Part shown: piece by piece, positions 1 to 12,419 of the stretch
Numbering within the stretch: the first letter of the stretch is position 1
Layout of the letters: the number at the start of each line of letters is the position of its first letter
Source: Limnoperna fortunei
Taxonomy: Eukaryota; Mollusca; Bivalvia; Mytilida; Modiolidae
NCBI GenBank assembly: GCA_944474755.1
Contig: OX104119.1
Coordinates: forward strand, 3,831,075-3,895,074
Reading direction: 5' to 3'
DNA length: 64,000 nt
The notes under the pieces: generated by a model
What the model was told of the DNA's origin: nothing
The model's input: only the letters and a program-made list of their open reading frames with translations
Database searches by the model: none
Translations under genes and position numbers: made by a program

Positions 1-2140
1 CCCTTTATGACACCTACCCCCTTGACAATTGCCCCTTTATGACACCTACCCCTTTGACAATTGCCCCTTTATGACACCTACCCCCTTGACAATTGCCCCT
101 TTATGACACATACCCTCTTGACAATTGTCCCTTTATGACACCAACCCTCTTGACAATTGCCCCTTTATGACACCTACCCCCTTGACAATTGCCCCTTTAT
201 GACACCTACCTCCTTGACAATTACCCCTTTATGACACCAATCCCCTTGACAATTGCCCCTTTATGACACCAACCCCCTTGACAATTGCCCCTTTATGACA
301 CCTACCCCCTTGACAATTGCCCCTTTATGACACCTACCCCCTTGACAATTGCCTCTTTATGACACCTACCCCCTTGACAATTGCCTCTTTATGACACCTA
401 CCCCCTTGACAATTGCCCCTTTATGACACCTACCCCCTTGACAATTACCCCTTTATGACACCAATCCCCTTGACAATTGCCCCTTTATGACACCTACCCC
501 CTTGACAATTGCCCCTTTATGACACCTACCCCCTTAACAATTGCCCCTTTATGACACCTACCCCCTTGACAATTGCCCCTTTATGACACCTACCCCCTTG
601 ACAATTGTACCTTTATGACACCAACTCCCTTGACAATTGCCCATTTATCACACCAACCCCCTTGACAATTGCCCCTTTATGACACCAACCCCCTTGGCAA
701 TTGCCCCTTTATGACACCTACCCCCTTGACAATTGCCCCTTTATGACAACTACCCCCTTAACAATTGCACCTTTATGACTACTACCTTGACAATTGCCCC
801 TTTATGACACCAACCCCCTTGACAATTGCCCCTTTATGACAACTACCCCCTTGACAATTACCCCTTTATGACACCAACCCCCTTGACAATTGCCCCTTTA
901 TGACACCAACCCACTTGACAATTGCCCCTTTATGACACCTACCCCCTTGACAATTGCCCCTTTATGACACCTACCCCCTTGACAATTGCCCCTTTATGAC
1001 ACCTACCCCCTTGACAATTGCCCCTTTATGACAACTACCCCCTTGACAATTGTCCCTTTATGACACCAACCCACTTGACAATTGCCCCTTTATGACACCT
1101 ACCCCCTTGACAATTGCCCCTTTATGACACCTACCCCCTTGACAATTGCCCCTTTACGACATTTACCCCCTTAACAATTGCCCCTTTATGACAACTACCC
1201 CCTTGACAATTGCCCCTTTATGACAACTACCCCCTTAACAATTGCCCCTTTATGACAACTACCCCCTTGACAATTGTCCCTTTATGACACCAACCCACTT
1301 GACAATTGCCCCTTTATGACACCTACCCCCTTGACAATTGCCCCTTTATGACACCTACCCCCTTGACAATTGCCCCTTTACGACATTTACCCCCTTAACA
1401 ATTGCCCCTTTATGACAACTACCCCCTTGACAATTGCCCCTTTATGACAACTACCCCCTTAACAATTGCCCCTTTATGACAACTACCCCCTTGACAATTG
1501 TCCCTTTATGACACCAACCCACTTGACAATTGCCCCTTTATGACACCTACCCCCTTGACAATTGCCCCTTTATGACACCTACCCCCTTGACAATTGCCCC
1601 TTTACGACATTTACCCCCTTAACAATTGCCCCTTTATGACAACAACCCCCTTAACAATTGCCCCTTTATGACAACTACCCCCTTGACAATTGTCCCTTTA
1701 TGACACCAACCCACTTGACAATTGCCCCTTTATGACACCTACCCCCTTGACAATTGCCCCTTTATGACACCTACCCCCTTGACAATTGCCCCTTTACGAC
1801 ATTTACCCCCTTAACAATTGCCCCTTTATGACAACTACCCCCTTGACAATTGCCCCTTTATGACAACTACCCCCTTAACAATTGCCCCTTTATGACAACT
1901 ACCCCCTTGACAATTGTCCCTTTATGACACCAACCCACTTGACAATTGCCCCTTTATGACACCTACCCCCTTGACAATTGCCCCTTTATGACACCTACCC
2001 CCTTGACAATTGCCCCTTTACGACATTTACCCCCTTAACAATTGCCCCTTTATGACAACAACCCCCTTAACAATTGCCCCTTTATGACACCAACCCTCTT
2101 GACAATTGCCCCTTTATGACAACTACCCTCTTGACAATTG
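1..2140. repeat. 32-bp minisatellite array, about 67 copies, cut by the window start
   Basis: Exact 32-bp period, seen from the spacing of CCCTTTATGACAC blocks. Each unit holds CCTTTATGACAC, a C-rich stretch and the palindrome-containing TTGACAATTG. Units vary by point changes (ACCTACC, ACCAACC, AACTACC; TTGACA or TTAACA). A marker variant with TTTACGACATTTACC recurs at 1157, 1381, 1605, 1797 and 2021, that is every 224 bp (7 units) with one 192-bp step (6 units), so the right half has a higher-order structure. No open frame of interest; 32 is not a multiple of 3. The array continues left beyond the window. Confidence 0.97.
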
Positions 2141-2671
2141 TCTCCAGTTTTTAAGATTTAATAATTCAGTTAGTATAGTGTAAATTATTGATATTAATGA
2201 TGAAGTCGTCTCTGTGTCAGGACTATAACTATCAACACATGGAACTAAATATGTTACATTAAATGTTTATTTCATTGTACACTTTCATTGTTACTACCAC
2301 ACAAGCTAAACAATTTAAGTTGTCATCGTGTGACCTATTTGAATACAGACATTGTAACTAACACACAAGTTTAAAGATTCAAGTTGTCATCACATGACCT
2401 ATTTAATTACAGACATATTGTTACTGTTATTTTATTATGTTGACTTTATATAATTGTACACAATAATAGCTTAAATAATTATGATATTATATATATAATA
2501 GTTTGAATCATTAGAATATTATACTGATATAAATTAATGCTGATTTGAGGTCATCCTTGGATCTATTTAAATGTAGAGAAAGACAACATGGTGTTTTGTT
2601 TACTTTATATAATTTAAAGTTCAATTGTTTTTATGTCAGAATTATATTACATTTATATAAATCCTTTACAG
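2141..2671. other. AT-rich spacer or intron upstream of the TRIM-like exon
   Basis: No coding frame recognised. It contains two tandem copies of a ~65-bp segment (starting near 2288 and 2352, with a trace of a third start at 2418) that share ACACAAG, AGTTGTCATC and TGACCTATTT. The 3' end, TCCTTTACAG at 2662-2671, fits a splice acceptor for the exon that follows, so this stretch may be the 3' part of an intron whose upstream exon I cannot place. Confidence 0.55.
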
Positions 2672-3542
2672 GTGTCATGTCTGTGACAGGGAACCATCTG
2701 TATACTGGTGTCATGGCTGTCAGAGATCCATGTGTCAGGACTGTAATAATCAACACATGGAATCAACAGATACTAAATATCACATTGTACAACATGTACA
2801 GGACATGTATTCACTGGATTATAACTTCAAGGTCAATGTAAAGGTGATTAGTGATATAAAGGTGTTACATGATGATGTGTTAGTTATAGCTGATGATAGT
2901 GGTAATCAATTAGTAACATGTGATATAACAGGACAACAACAACATACCATTCCATTACCTGGTGGACCATGGTGTATAGCTGTAGTAGACAACAACACTG
3001 TAGCTGTTACATTATATCCTACTAATACTTTAGTGATAGTAGATGTCAGACAGAGACAAGTTATACAACATATTAATGTAAAGGTGGGGTGTTGGGGTAT
3101 CATATACAGAGATAACCAGCTGTTTGTAGGCTGTGATGATGACACAATAAAGGTAATGAACATGTCATTGAAGGTAACACGTACAATACCAGTGGGTGTA
3201 TGGCCTAGGTATATCTGTGGTGGTGAGGCAGGACGTATCTACTATACTGACCGTGTTAAGTTGTACTGTATTGATACAGTGGGGAACACTTTGTTTACAT
3301 TTACTGATCCTAACATGAGCAAACCATGGGGAATTACAACAGATGATGAAGGACATGTACTTGTTATATGTAACAGGTCTAACAATGTACTCAGGATTAG
3401 TCCTGATGGTAAACAGAGTCAGGTTATTATTACACAGGTACCACCACCATCTGGTTGGTGGCCATACATATGTTATAATTCACTGTCTAAATCTGTTGTT
3501 ATTGGTTGTCATGACAATGTTTATGTTTATAAGAAAGTATAA
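2672..3542 (+). CDS. B-box zinc finger plus six-bladed NHL-like beta-propeller protein (TRIM-like), 3' exon
   Basis: The frame is open from 2661 (TAA at 2658-2660) to TAA at 3540-3542. The first in-frame ATG at 2730 lies inside a B-box-type zinc finger that begins upstream, with Cys pairs CHVC, WCHGC and MCQDC followed by NQH and a later His. So 2730 is probably not the real start and coding enters through an acceptor at 2670-2671. Numbered from the ATG, residues ~40-270 form about six repeats of ~40 aa with the pattern GxPWxI, turn, xLxV, as in NHL/TRIM2-TRIM3-TRIM71-like propellers (e.g. SKPWGITTDDEGHVLV). No RING domain or coiled coil is visible: the B-box runs almost directly into blade 1, which is unusual because TRIM proteins normally have ~100 aa of coiled coil there. 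A role as a ligand- or RNA-binding, possibly ubiquitin-related innate immune protein is family inference only. The stop codon lies inside a 121-bp tandem array. Confidence 0.82.
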
Positions 3543-4109
3543 ATAATCCACATTACAATATATTCTGATTGACATCAGGAAGTGATCATGTAGTTTACAT
3601 ATGTCTGACTTATCTGTTGTTATTGGTAGTGATGACAATGTTTATGTTTATAAGAAAGTATAAATAATCCACATTACAATATATTCTGATTGACACCAGG
3701 AAGTGATCATGTAGTTTACATATGTCTGACTTATCTGTTGTTATTGGTTGTCATGACAATGTTTATGTTTATAAGAAAGTATAAATAATCCACATTACAA
3801 TATATTCTGATTGACACCAGGAAGTGATCATGTAGTTTACATATGTCTGACTTATCTGTTGTTATTGGTTGTCATGACAATGTTTATGTTTATAAGAAAG
3901 TATAAATAATCCACATTACAATATATTCTGATTGACACCAGGAAGTGATCATGTAGTTTACATATGTCTGACTTATCTGTTGTTATTGGTTGTCATGACA
4001 ATGTTTATGTTTATAAGAAAGTATAAATAATCCACATTACAATATATTCTGATTGACACCAGGAAGTGATCATGTAGTTTACATATGTCTGACTTATCTG
4101 TTGTTATTG
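3493..4109. repeat. 121-bp tandem repeat that includes the 3' end of the TRIM-like CDS
   Basis: TAAATAATCCACATTACAAT starts at 3540, 3661, 3782, 3903 and 4024, an exact 121-bp period. Each unit also carries the last ~50 bp of the upstream CDS (CTGTTGTTATTGGTTGTCAT through AAGAAAGTATAA). The CDS terminus is therefore copy 1, followed by about four more copies of the final beta-strand, stop codon and proximal 3' UTR. Copies are nearly identical; the second has GGTAGTGATGAC instead of GGTTGTCATGAC. The last copy breaks off after TTGTTATTG near 4109. Confidence 0.95.
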
Positions 4110-4789
4110 ATCACTGGATGTAAACAATGTGTATCAATGTATTAAATTACTACATGTAGATATTGTGAATATGTAAAGATTTAAAGATAATATTCTGTCT
4201 AATGAACTCTTAAATAAATGTCCAATATAGCATGAAATTTGACATGATGACATGTTTTGAATGATTGACCTATTTACCTAAATATCTATAATTAGACATC
4301 TTATATAAATAGATACTATTTAAAGGTCATGTCAATTTCTGTGTACTCTTTTGAAATCAATATAATTACTCAGTTAACTAGGTTTTACATGAACAGGTCC
4401 AGTAATGATTGATCATTGTAGGACTTCTCCTTGAATGTATTGAATATTGTGAATATGTAAAGAATTAGTGAAAGATAATATTCTGTCTAATAATAACATC
4501 ATGTAAACAATTTACATATTTTTATTAAAATGACAAGGTCAACAGTACATGTATTATATCACTGTCTTGGTTATTTTACAATAACATCATGTATTTTACT
4601 GTCTATGTGTATTACTATAAAAATTTGTAAATTATTTTGTATTCTTTTATAATCAGTGTGATTACTCTGTTAAATGATTTACTTTAAATAAAATGTTTAC
4701 ATGAAATGATTAAAATAATTGGTTACTTATTCATAAAAGTCGATTTTCTATTATGTTTTTCCAAAGACTAGACTGTGTAAGGTGACACC
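4110..4789. other. 3' flank of the TRIM-like gene with candidate poly(A) signal
   Basis: No ORF. AATAAA at 4213-4218 is a plausible poly(A) signal for the upstream gene if transcription reads through the 121-bp array; a second AATAAA lies near 4688. A ~45-bp segment (GATATTGTGAATATGTAAAG ... GATAATATTCTGTCTAAT) occurs at ~4160 and again, diverged, at ~4444. Confidence 0.5.
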
Positions 4790-6318
4790 TGTCCCTGTGG
4801 GATGATATATCTCATTGTGAGATGTGTCGGTGTGATGTCATGTGAGATGTATCGGTGTGATGTCATGTGAGATGTGTCTGTGTGATATCATGTGGGATGT
4901 GTCAGTGTGATGTCATGTGAGATGTGTCAGTGTGATGTCATAGGAGATGTGTCGGTGTAAAGGCTTGTGGGATGTGTCGGTGTGATGTCATGTGAGATGT
5001 GTCGGTGTGATGACATGAGATGTGTCGGTGTAAAGGCTTGTGGGATGTGTCGGTGTGATGTCATGTGAGATGTGTTTGTGTGATGTCATGTGGGATGTGT
5101 CACTGTGATGTCATGTGAGATATGTTGGTGTGATGTAATGTGAGATGTGTCACTGTGATGTCATGTGGGATGTGTCAGTGTGATGTCATGTGGGATGTGT
5201 CACTGTGATGTCATGTGGGATGTGTCAGTGTGATGTCATGTGAGATGTGTCACTGTGATGTCATGTGAGATGTGTCGGTGTTATGTCATGTGAGATGTGT
5301 CGGTGTGATGTCATGTGGGATGTGTCACTGTGATGTCATGTGGGATGTGTCACTGTGATGTCATGTGAGATGTGTCTGTGTGATGTCATGTGAGATGTGT
5401 CAGTGTGATGTCATGTGGGATGTGTCACTGTGATTTTATGTGAGATGTGTCGGTGTTATGTCATGTGAGATGTGTCGGTGTGATGTCATGTGAGATATGT
5501 TGGTGTGATGTCATGTGAGATGTGTCAGTGTGATGTCATGTGAGATATGTCAGTGTGATGTCATGTGAGATGTGTCTGTGAGATGTGTCAGTGTTATGTC
5601 ATGTGAGATATGTCGGTGTGATGTCATGTGAGATTTTTTGGTGTGATGTCATGTGAGATGTGTTGGAGTGATGTCATGTGAGATGTGTTGGTGTGATGTC
5701 ATGTGAGATGTGTTGGTGTAATGTCATGTGAGATGTGTTGGAGTGATGTCATGTGAGATGTGACGGTGTGATGTCATGTGAGATGTGTCGGTGTGATGTC
5801 ATGTGAGATGTGTTGGTGTAATGTCATGTGGGATGTGTTGGAGTGATGTCATGTGAGATGTGACGGTGTGATGTCATGTGAGATGTGATGGTGTGATGTC
5901 ATGTGAGATGTGTCACTGTGATGTCATGGGAGAAGTGTCATTGTGTGATGTCATGTGAGATGTGTTGGTGTGATGTCATGTGAGATGTGTTGGTGTGATG
6001 TCATGTGAGATGTGTTGGTGTGATGTCATGTGAGATGTGTCGATGTGATGTCATGTCAGATGTGTTAGTGTGATGTCATGTGAGATGTGTCGATGTGATG
6101 TCATGTGAGATGTGTTGGTGTGATGTCATGTGAGATGTGTCAATGTGATGTCATGTGAGATGTGTTGGTGTGATGTCATGTGAGATGTGTTGGTGTGATG
6201 TCATGTGAGATGTGTTGGTGTGATGTCATGTGAGATGTGTCGATGTGATGTCATGTGAGATGTGTTGGTGTGATATCATGTGAGATGTGTTGGTGTGATG
6301 TCATATGAGATGATATTA
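4790..6318. repeat. 25-bp minisatellite array, about 61 copies
   Basis: The period is 25 bp, measured from TCATGTGGGA at 5161 to 5186. The unit is built from GAGATGTGTC, GGTGTGATG and TCATGTG, with point variants in the middle (TCGGTG, TCAGTG, TCACTG, TTGGTG, GACGGTG). Both ends fade into diverged units. TGTCACTGTG variants dominate 5100-5440 and TGTTGGTGTG variants dominate 5640-6300, which suggests local homogenisation. No gene. Confidence 0.96.
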
Positions 6319-7680
6319 CTCCATGTGACACATGTCTATGAGATGATGTGTTAAATGTGCCAGAGTTTAGTGTTTGTGTGTCCTTGATTGGTGAGATGTC
6401 CATGACATGAGATGCTTATGATGTAAATTATATCTTTTAGGTGACTTTTGACTTGGTTTTATTTTCTGGAGTTTTTTGTTTGTTCTGCTGCGCTCCAAAC
6501 CAAGAAACCAATTATTGATTACCATACAACTGACCACATAGACAGGTCTAATAATGAATACCATAAATGTGACCACATACACAGGTCTAAAACTGATTAC
6601 CAAACAACTGAAAAAAACGGCCTTGTACTAATTACAGGCAACTGACCATATAAACAGGTCTAATACTGATTACTATGCAAGTGACCACATGAACAGGTCT
6701 AATACTGATTACCATACAACTGATCACATAAACAGGTCTAATACTGATAACCATACAACTGACCACATAAACAGGCCTAATACTGATTACCATACACTGA
6801 TCATATAAACAGGTCTAATACTGATTACCATACAACTGACCACATAAACAGGTCTAATACTGATTACCATACAACTGATCACATAAACAGGTCTAATACT
6901 GATTACCATACAACTGACCTTTAAAACAGGTCTAGCACTGATTACCATACAACTGACCATATAAACAGTTCTTTTACTGATTACCATACAACTGACCGCA
7001 TAAACAGGTCTAATACTGATTACCATACAACTGATCACATAAACAGGTCTAATACTGATTACCATACAACTGATCACATAAACAGGTTTAATACTGATTG
7101 CCACACAACTGACCACATAAACAGGTCTATTACTGATTACCATACAACTGACCACATAAACAGGTCTAATACTGATTACCATACAACTGACAAAATAAAG
7201 AGGTCTAATACTGATTACCATACAACTGACCACATAAACAGGTCTAATACTGATTACCATACAACTGACAAAATAAAGAGGTCTAATATTGATTACCATA
7301 CAACTGACCACATAAACAGGTCTAATACTGATTACCATACAACTGACAAAATAAAGAGGTCTAATATTGATTACCATACAACTGACCACATAAACAGGTC
7401 TAATACTGATTACCATACAACGGACCACATAAACAGGTCTAATACTGATTACCATACAGCTGACAAAATAAAGAGGTCTAATACTGATTACCATACAACT
7501 GACCACATAAGCAGGTCTAATACTGATTACCATACAACTGACAACATAAATAGGTCTAATACTGATTACCATACACTGATCATATAAACAGGTCTAATAC
7601 TGATACCATACAACTGACCACATAAACAGGTCTAATACTAATAACCATACAACTGACAACATAAAGAGGTCTAAAACTGA

Positions 7681-8456
7681 TTGCCATACACTGATCATAT
7701 AAACAGATCTAATACAGATTACCATACAACTGACCACATAAACAGGTCTAATACTGATACCATACAACTGACCACATAAACAGGCTTAATACTAATAACC
7801 ATACAACTGACCACATAAACAGGTCTAATACTGATTGCCATACAACTGATCACATAAACAAGTCTAATACTGATTACCATACAACTGACCAGATAAACAG
7901 GTCTAATACTGATTACCATACAACTGACCACATAAACAGGTCTAATACTGATTACCATACAACTGATCACATAAACAGGTCTAATACTGATTACCATACA
8001 ACTGACCACATTAACAGGTCTAATACTGATTACCATACAACTGACCACATAAACAGGTCTAATACTGATTACCATACAACTGATCACATAAACAGGTCTA
8101 ATACTGATTACCATACAAGTGATCACATAAACAGGTCTAATACTGATACCATACAACTGACCACATAAACAGGTCTAATACTAATAACCATACAACTGAC
8201 CACATAAACAGGTCTAAAACTGATTGCCATACACTGATCATATAAACAGATCTAATACAGATTACCATACAACTGACCACATAAACAGGTCTAATACTGA
8301 TACCATACAACTGACCACATAAACAGGCTTAATACTAATAACCATACAACTGACCACATAAACAGGTCTAATACTGATTGCCATACAACTGATCACATAA
8401 ACAAGTCTAATACTGATTACCATACAACTGACCAGATAAACAGGTCTAATACTGAT
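7681..8456. repeat. 543-bp segmental duplication inside the 39-bp array
   Basis: The stretch from TTGCCATACACTGATCATAT at 7681 recurs at 8224 with the same succession of variant units (ACAGATCTAATACAG, then ACAGGCTTAATACTAATAACC, then ACAAGTCTAATACTG, then GACCAGATAAAC) up to about 7913 and 8456. The shared order of rare variants, not just the 39-bp unit, shows a block duplication. Confidence 0.85.
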
Positions 8457-9382
8457 AACCATACAACTGACCACATAAACAGGTCTAATACTGATTACCA
8501 AACAACTGATCACATAAACAAGTCTAATACTGATTACCATACAACTGATCACATAAACCAGTCTAATACTGATTACCATACAACTGACCACATAAACAAG
8601 TCTAATGCTGATTACTATACAACTGACCACATCAACAGGTCTAATACTGATTAGCCTACAACTGCCATAAAAACAGGTCTAATACTGATACCATAAACAG
8701 TTCAATAATGATTACCATACAACTGACAACATAAACAGGTCTAATACTGATTACCATACAACTTATCACATAAACAGGTCTAATACTGATTACCATACAA
8801 CTGTTCACATAAACAGGTCTAATATTGATTACCATGCGGATGACAACATACATAGGTCTAATACTGATAACCATACAGATGACAACATAAATTGGTTTAT
8901 TACTGATTACCATACAACTGATTACATCAGCAGGCCTAATACTGATTACCATACAACTGATTACATAAACAGGTCTAATATTGATTATCATACAATTGAA
9001 CACATAAACCGTTCCAATTCTGATTACCATACATCTGACTACACAATCAGGTCTTATACTGATTATCATACAACTGAACTCATAAACCGTTCCAGTTCTG
9101 ATAACAATACAACTTACTAACTACATAAACAGGTCTAATATTGATTACCAAACATCTGACCACATAAACATGTCTAAATACTGATTACTATACAACTGAC
9201 AAAACAAACAGGTCTAACACTAATATCCATACAACTGACCACATACACAGGTCTAATACTGATTACCATACAACTCACCACATAAACAGGTCTAATACTG
9301 ATTACCATACAAGTGAACGCATACTCAGGTCTAATACTGATTACCATACAACTGACCACATAAACAGGTATAATACTGATTA

Positions 9383-10595
9383 CCATACACTGATCATATA
9401 AACAGGTCTAATACAGATTACAATACAATTGGCCACATAAACAGGTCTAATACTGATTACCATACAACTGACCACATAAACAGGTCTAATACTTATGACC
9501 ATACAACTGACCATATAAACAGGTCAAATACTGAGTACTATACAAGTGGCCACATACACAGGTCTAATACTGATTACCATACAACTGACCTCATAAACAG
9601 GTCTAATACTGATTACCATACAAGTGAACGCATACTCGGGTCTAATACTGATTACCATACAACTGACTACATAAACAGGTCTAATATTGATTACTATACA
9701 ACTGACAAAACAAACAAGTCTAACACTAATATCCATACAACTGACCACATACACACGTCTAATACTGATTACCATACAACTGACCACATACACAGGTCAA
9801 ACACTGATTACCATACAATTGACCACGTAAACAGGTCGAATACTGATTACTGTATATCTGACCACATACACAATTCGGATACTGTTTCCCATACAAGTGA
9901 CCACATACACAGGTCTTATACTGATTACCATACAAGTGAACACATACACAGGTCGAATACTGATTACCATACATCTGACAACATAAACAGGTCTTATACT
10001 GATTACCGTATATCTGACCACATACACAGGTCTTATTACCATACACTGATCATATAAACAGGTCTAATACAGATTACAATACAATTGGCCACATAAACAG
10101 GTCTAATACTGATTACCATACAACTGACCACATAAACAGGTCTAATACTTATGACCATACAACTGACCATATAAACAGGTCAAATACTGAGTACTATACA
10201 AGTGGCCACATACACAGGTCTAATACTGATTACCATACAACTGACCTCATAAACAGGTCTAATACTGATTACCATACAAGTGAACGCATACTCGGGTCTA
10301 ATACTGATTACCATACAACTGACTACATAAACAGGTCTAATATTGATTACTATACAACTGACAAAACAAACAAGTCTAACACTAATATCCATACAACTGA
10401 CCACATACACACGTCTAATACTGATTACCATACAACTGACCACATACACAGGTCAAACACTGATTACCATACAATTGACCACGTAAACAGGTCGAATACT
10501 GATTACTGTATATCTGACCACATACACAATTCGGATACTGTTTCCCATACAAGTGACCACATACACAGGTCTTATACTGATTACCATACAAGTGA
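9383..10595. repeat. 656-bp offset duplication inside the 39-bp array (9383-9939 and 10039-10595)
   Basis: From CCATACACTGATCATATAAA the sequence at 9383 is repeated at 10039 with essentially no differences for ~557 bp, ending where GTGAACAC (9937) faces GTGACCAC (10593). The peptides read through both copies on the minus strand are identical over 89 residues. The offset, 656 bp, is not a multiple of 39, so the duplicated block carries its own short units. The near-identity implies a recent event. Confidence 0.92.
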
Positions 10596-12296
10596 CCACA
10601 TACAGAGGTCTTATACTGATTACCATACAAGTGAACGCATACTCAGGTCTAATACTGATTACCATTCAGCTGACCACATAAACAGCAGGTCGAATACTGA
10701 TTACTTTGCAATTGACCACATGAACAGGTCTCATACTGATTACCATACAAGTGACCGCATAAACAGGTCTAATATTGATTACCATACATCTGACCACATA
10801 CACAGGTCTAATACTGATTACTATACAACTGATAAAACAAACAAGTCTAACACTAGTATCCATACAACTGACCACATACACAGGTCTAATACTGATTACC
10901 ATGCAACTGACCACATACACAGGTCTAATACTGATTACCATACAACTGACCACATACACAGGTCGGATACTGATTACCATACATCTGACCACATAAACCG
11001 TCCAATTCTGATTATCATACAACTGAACACATAAACAGGTCTTATACTGATTACCGTATATCTGACCACATACACAGGTCTAATGCTGATTACCATACAA
11101 CTGACCAAACAAACAGGTCTAACACCTATATCCATACAACTCACTACATATCCAGGTCTAATACTGATTACCATACAAATGACCGCATAAACAGGTCTAA
11201 TACTGATTGCCATACAAATGACCACATAAACAGGTCTAATACTGATTCCATACAGATGACTACATAAACAGGTGTAATACTGACTACCATACCACTGACC
11301 ACATAAACAGGCCTAATACTGATTACCATACAACTGACTACATAAACAGGTGTAACACTGATTACCATACAACTGAATACATAAACAGGTCTAATACTGA
11401 TTACCGTACAACTGACCACATAAACAGGTCTAATACTGAATACCATACAACTGATCACATAAACAGGTGTAATACTGATTACCATACAGCTGACAACATC
11501 AACAGGTCTAATACTGATTACCATACAACTGACCACATGAACAGGTCTAATGCTGATAACCATACAACTGAAAACATAAAAAGGTCTTTTACTGATTACC
11601 ATACAGCTGACAACATAAACAGGACTAATACTGATTACCATACAACTGATCACATTAACAGATCTAATACTGATTACCCTGCAACTGACCACATTAACAG
11701 GCATTATATTTTTACCATAAAACTGACAACATAAGCATTTCTAAAACTGGGCATATAAACAGGTCTAATACTGATTACCATATAACTGACCATTTAAACA
11801 GGTTTTAAAACTGATTACCATACAGATGACAACATAAACAGGTCTTATACGGATAGCCATACAGATGACAACATAAAAAGGTCTCATACTGATTACTATA
11901 CAGTTGACAACATAAACAGGTCAATACTGATTACCATACAGACATTCATAGGTCTCATACTGATTACCATACAACTGACCACATACACAGGTCTAATACT
12001 GATTACCATACGTATGACAACATAAATTGGTTTATTACTGATTACCATACAACTGATCACATAAGCAGGTCTAATACTGATTACCATACAACTGATCACA
12101 TACACAGGTCTAATACTGATTACCATACAACTGACTACATAAACAGATCTAATACTGATTACCATACAAATGACAAAATAAATAGGTCTAATACTGGTCA
12201 CCATACAGTTGACAACATAAACAGGTCTAATACTGATTACCATACAACTGATCACATAAACAGGTCTAATACTGATTACCAAAATACTATTCATTA

Positions 12297-12412
12297 ACTC
12301 TTTTTTAATTTCGCTGTTGGTGTACAGGTCCCACAGCTCAAACATCCGGGCATTGGATGATCTGGACGATGATCTCTGTGTTCTGGACAATTTCTGCTCT
12401 GAAACCAGTTGA
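12297..12412. other. Possible short exon at the edge of the 39-bp array (strand uncertain)
   Basis: This segment is less AT-rich than its surroundings. Minus strand: reads SRTQRSSSRSSNARMFELWD then LYTNSEIKKELMN after an acceptor-like TTTCAG, then runs into the satellite. Plus strand: an acceptor-like GGTGTACAG at ~12,321-12,329 is followed by an open frame (IRALDDLDDDLCVLDNFC) ending in TGA at 12,408-12,410. I recognise neither peptide. The two readings exclude each other and the evidence is only composition and splice-like signals. Confidence 0.25.
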
Positions 12413-12419
12413 CATGTAC

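Larger units (their letters stand above)
6510..12296. repeat. 39-bp minisatellite array, about 148 copies
   Basis: The unit is 39 bp and contains ACCACATAAACAGGTCTAAT followed by ACTGATTACCATACAACT. Because 39 = 3 x 13, any frame without a stop in the consensus stays open through many units. This explains the long open frames on both strands (minus-strand 13-residue repeats reading CMVISIRPVYVVS). Frames break wherever a unit loses 1-3 bp (e.g. CTGATACCATAC), with no sign that frame is protected, so I do not call these coding. Unit variants (ACATAAAC, ACATACAC, AAAATAAAG) cluster locally. A few inverted units of the same repeat lie at the far end of the window (about 63,845-63,935). Confidence 0.96.

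Noticed and set aside
1..2140. TTGACA in every 32-bp unit resembles a bacterial -35 box
   Set aside because: Eukaryotic context with SINEs and splice signals; no matching -10 element or downstream genes. Coincidence of the unit sequence.
1..12296. Regular repeats as a CRISPR array
   Set aside because: Units are contiguous tandem copies without unique spacers, in animal DNA.
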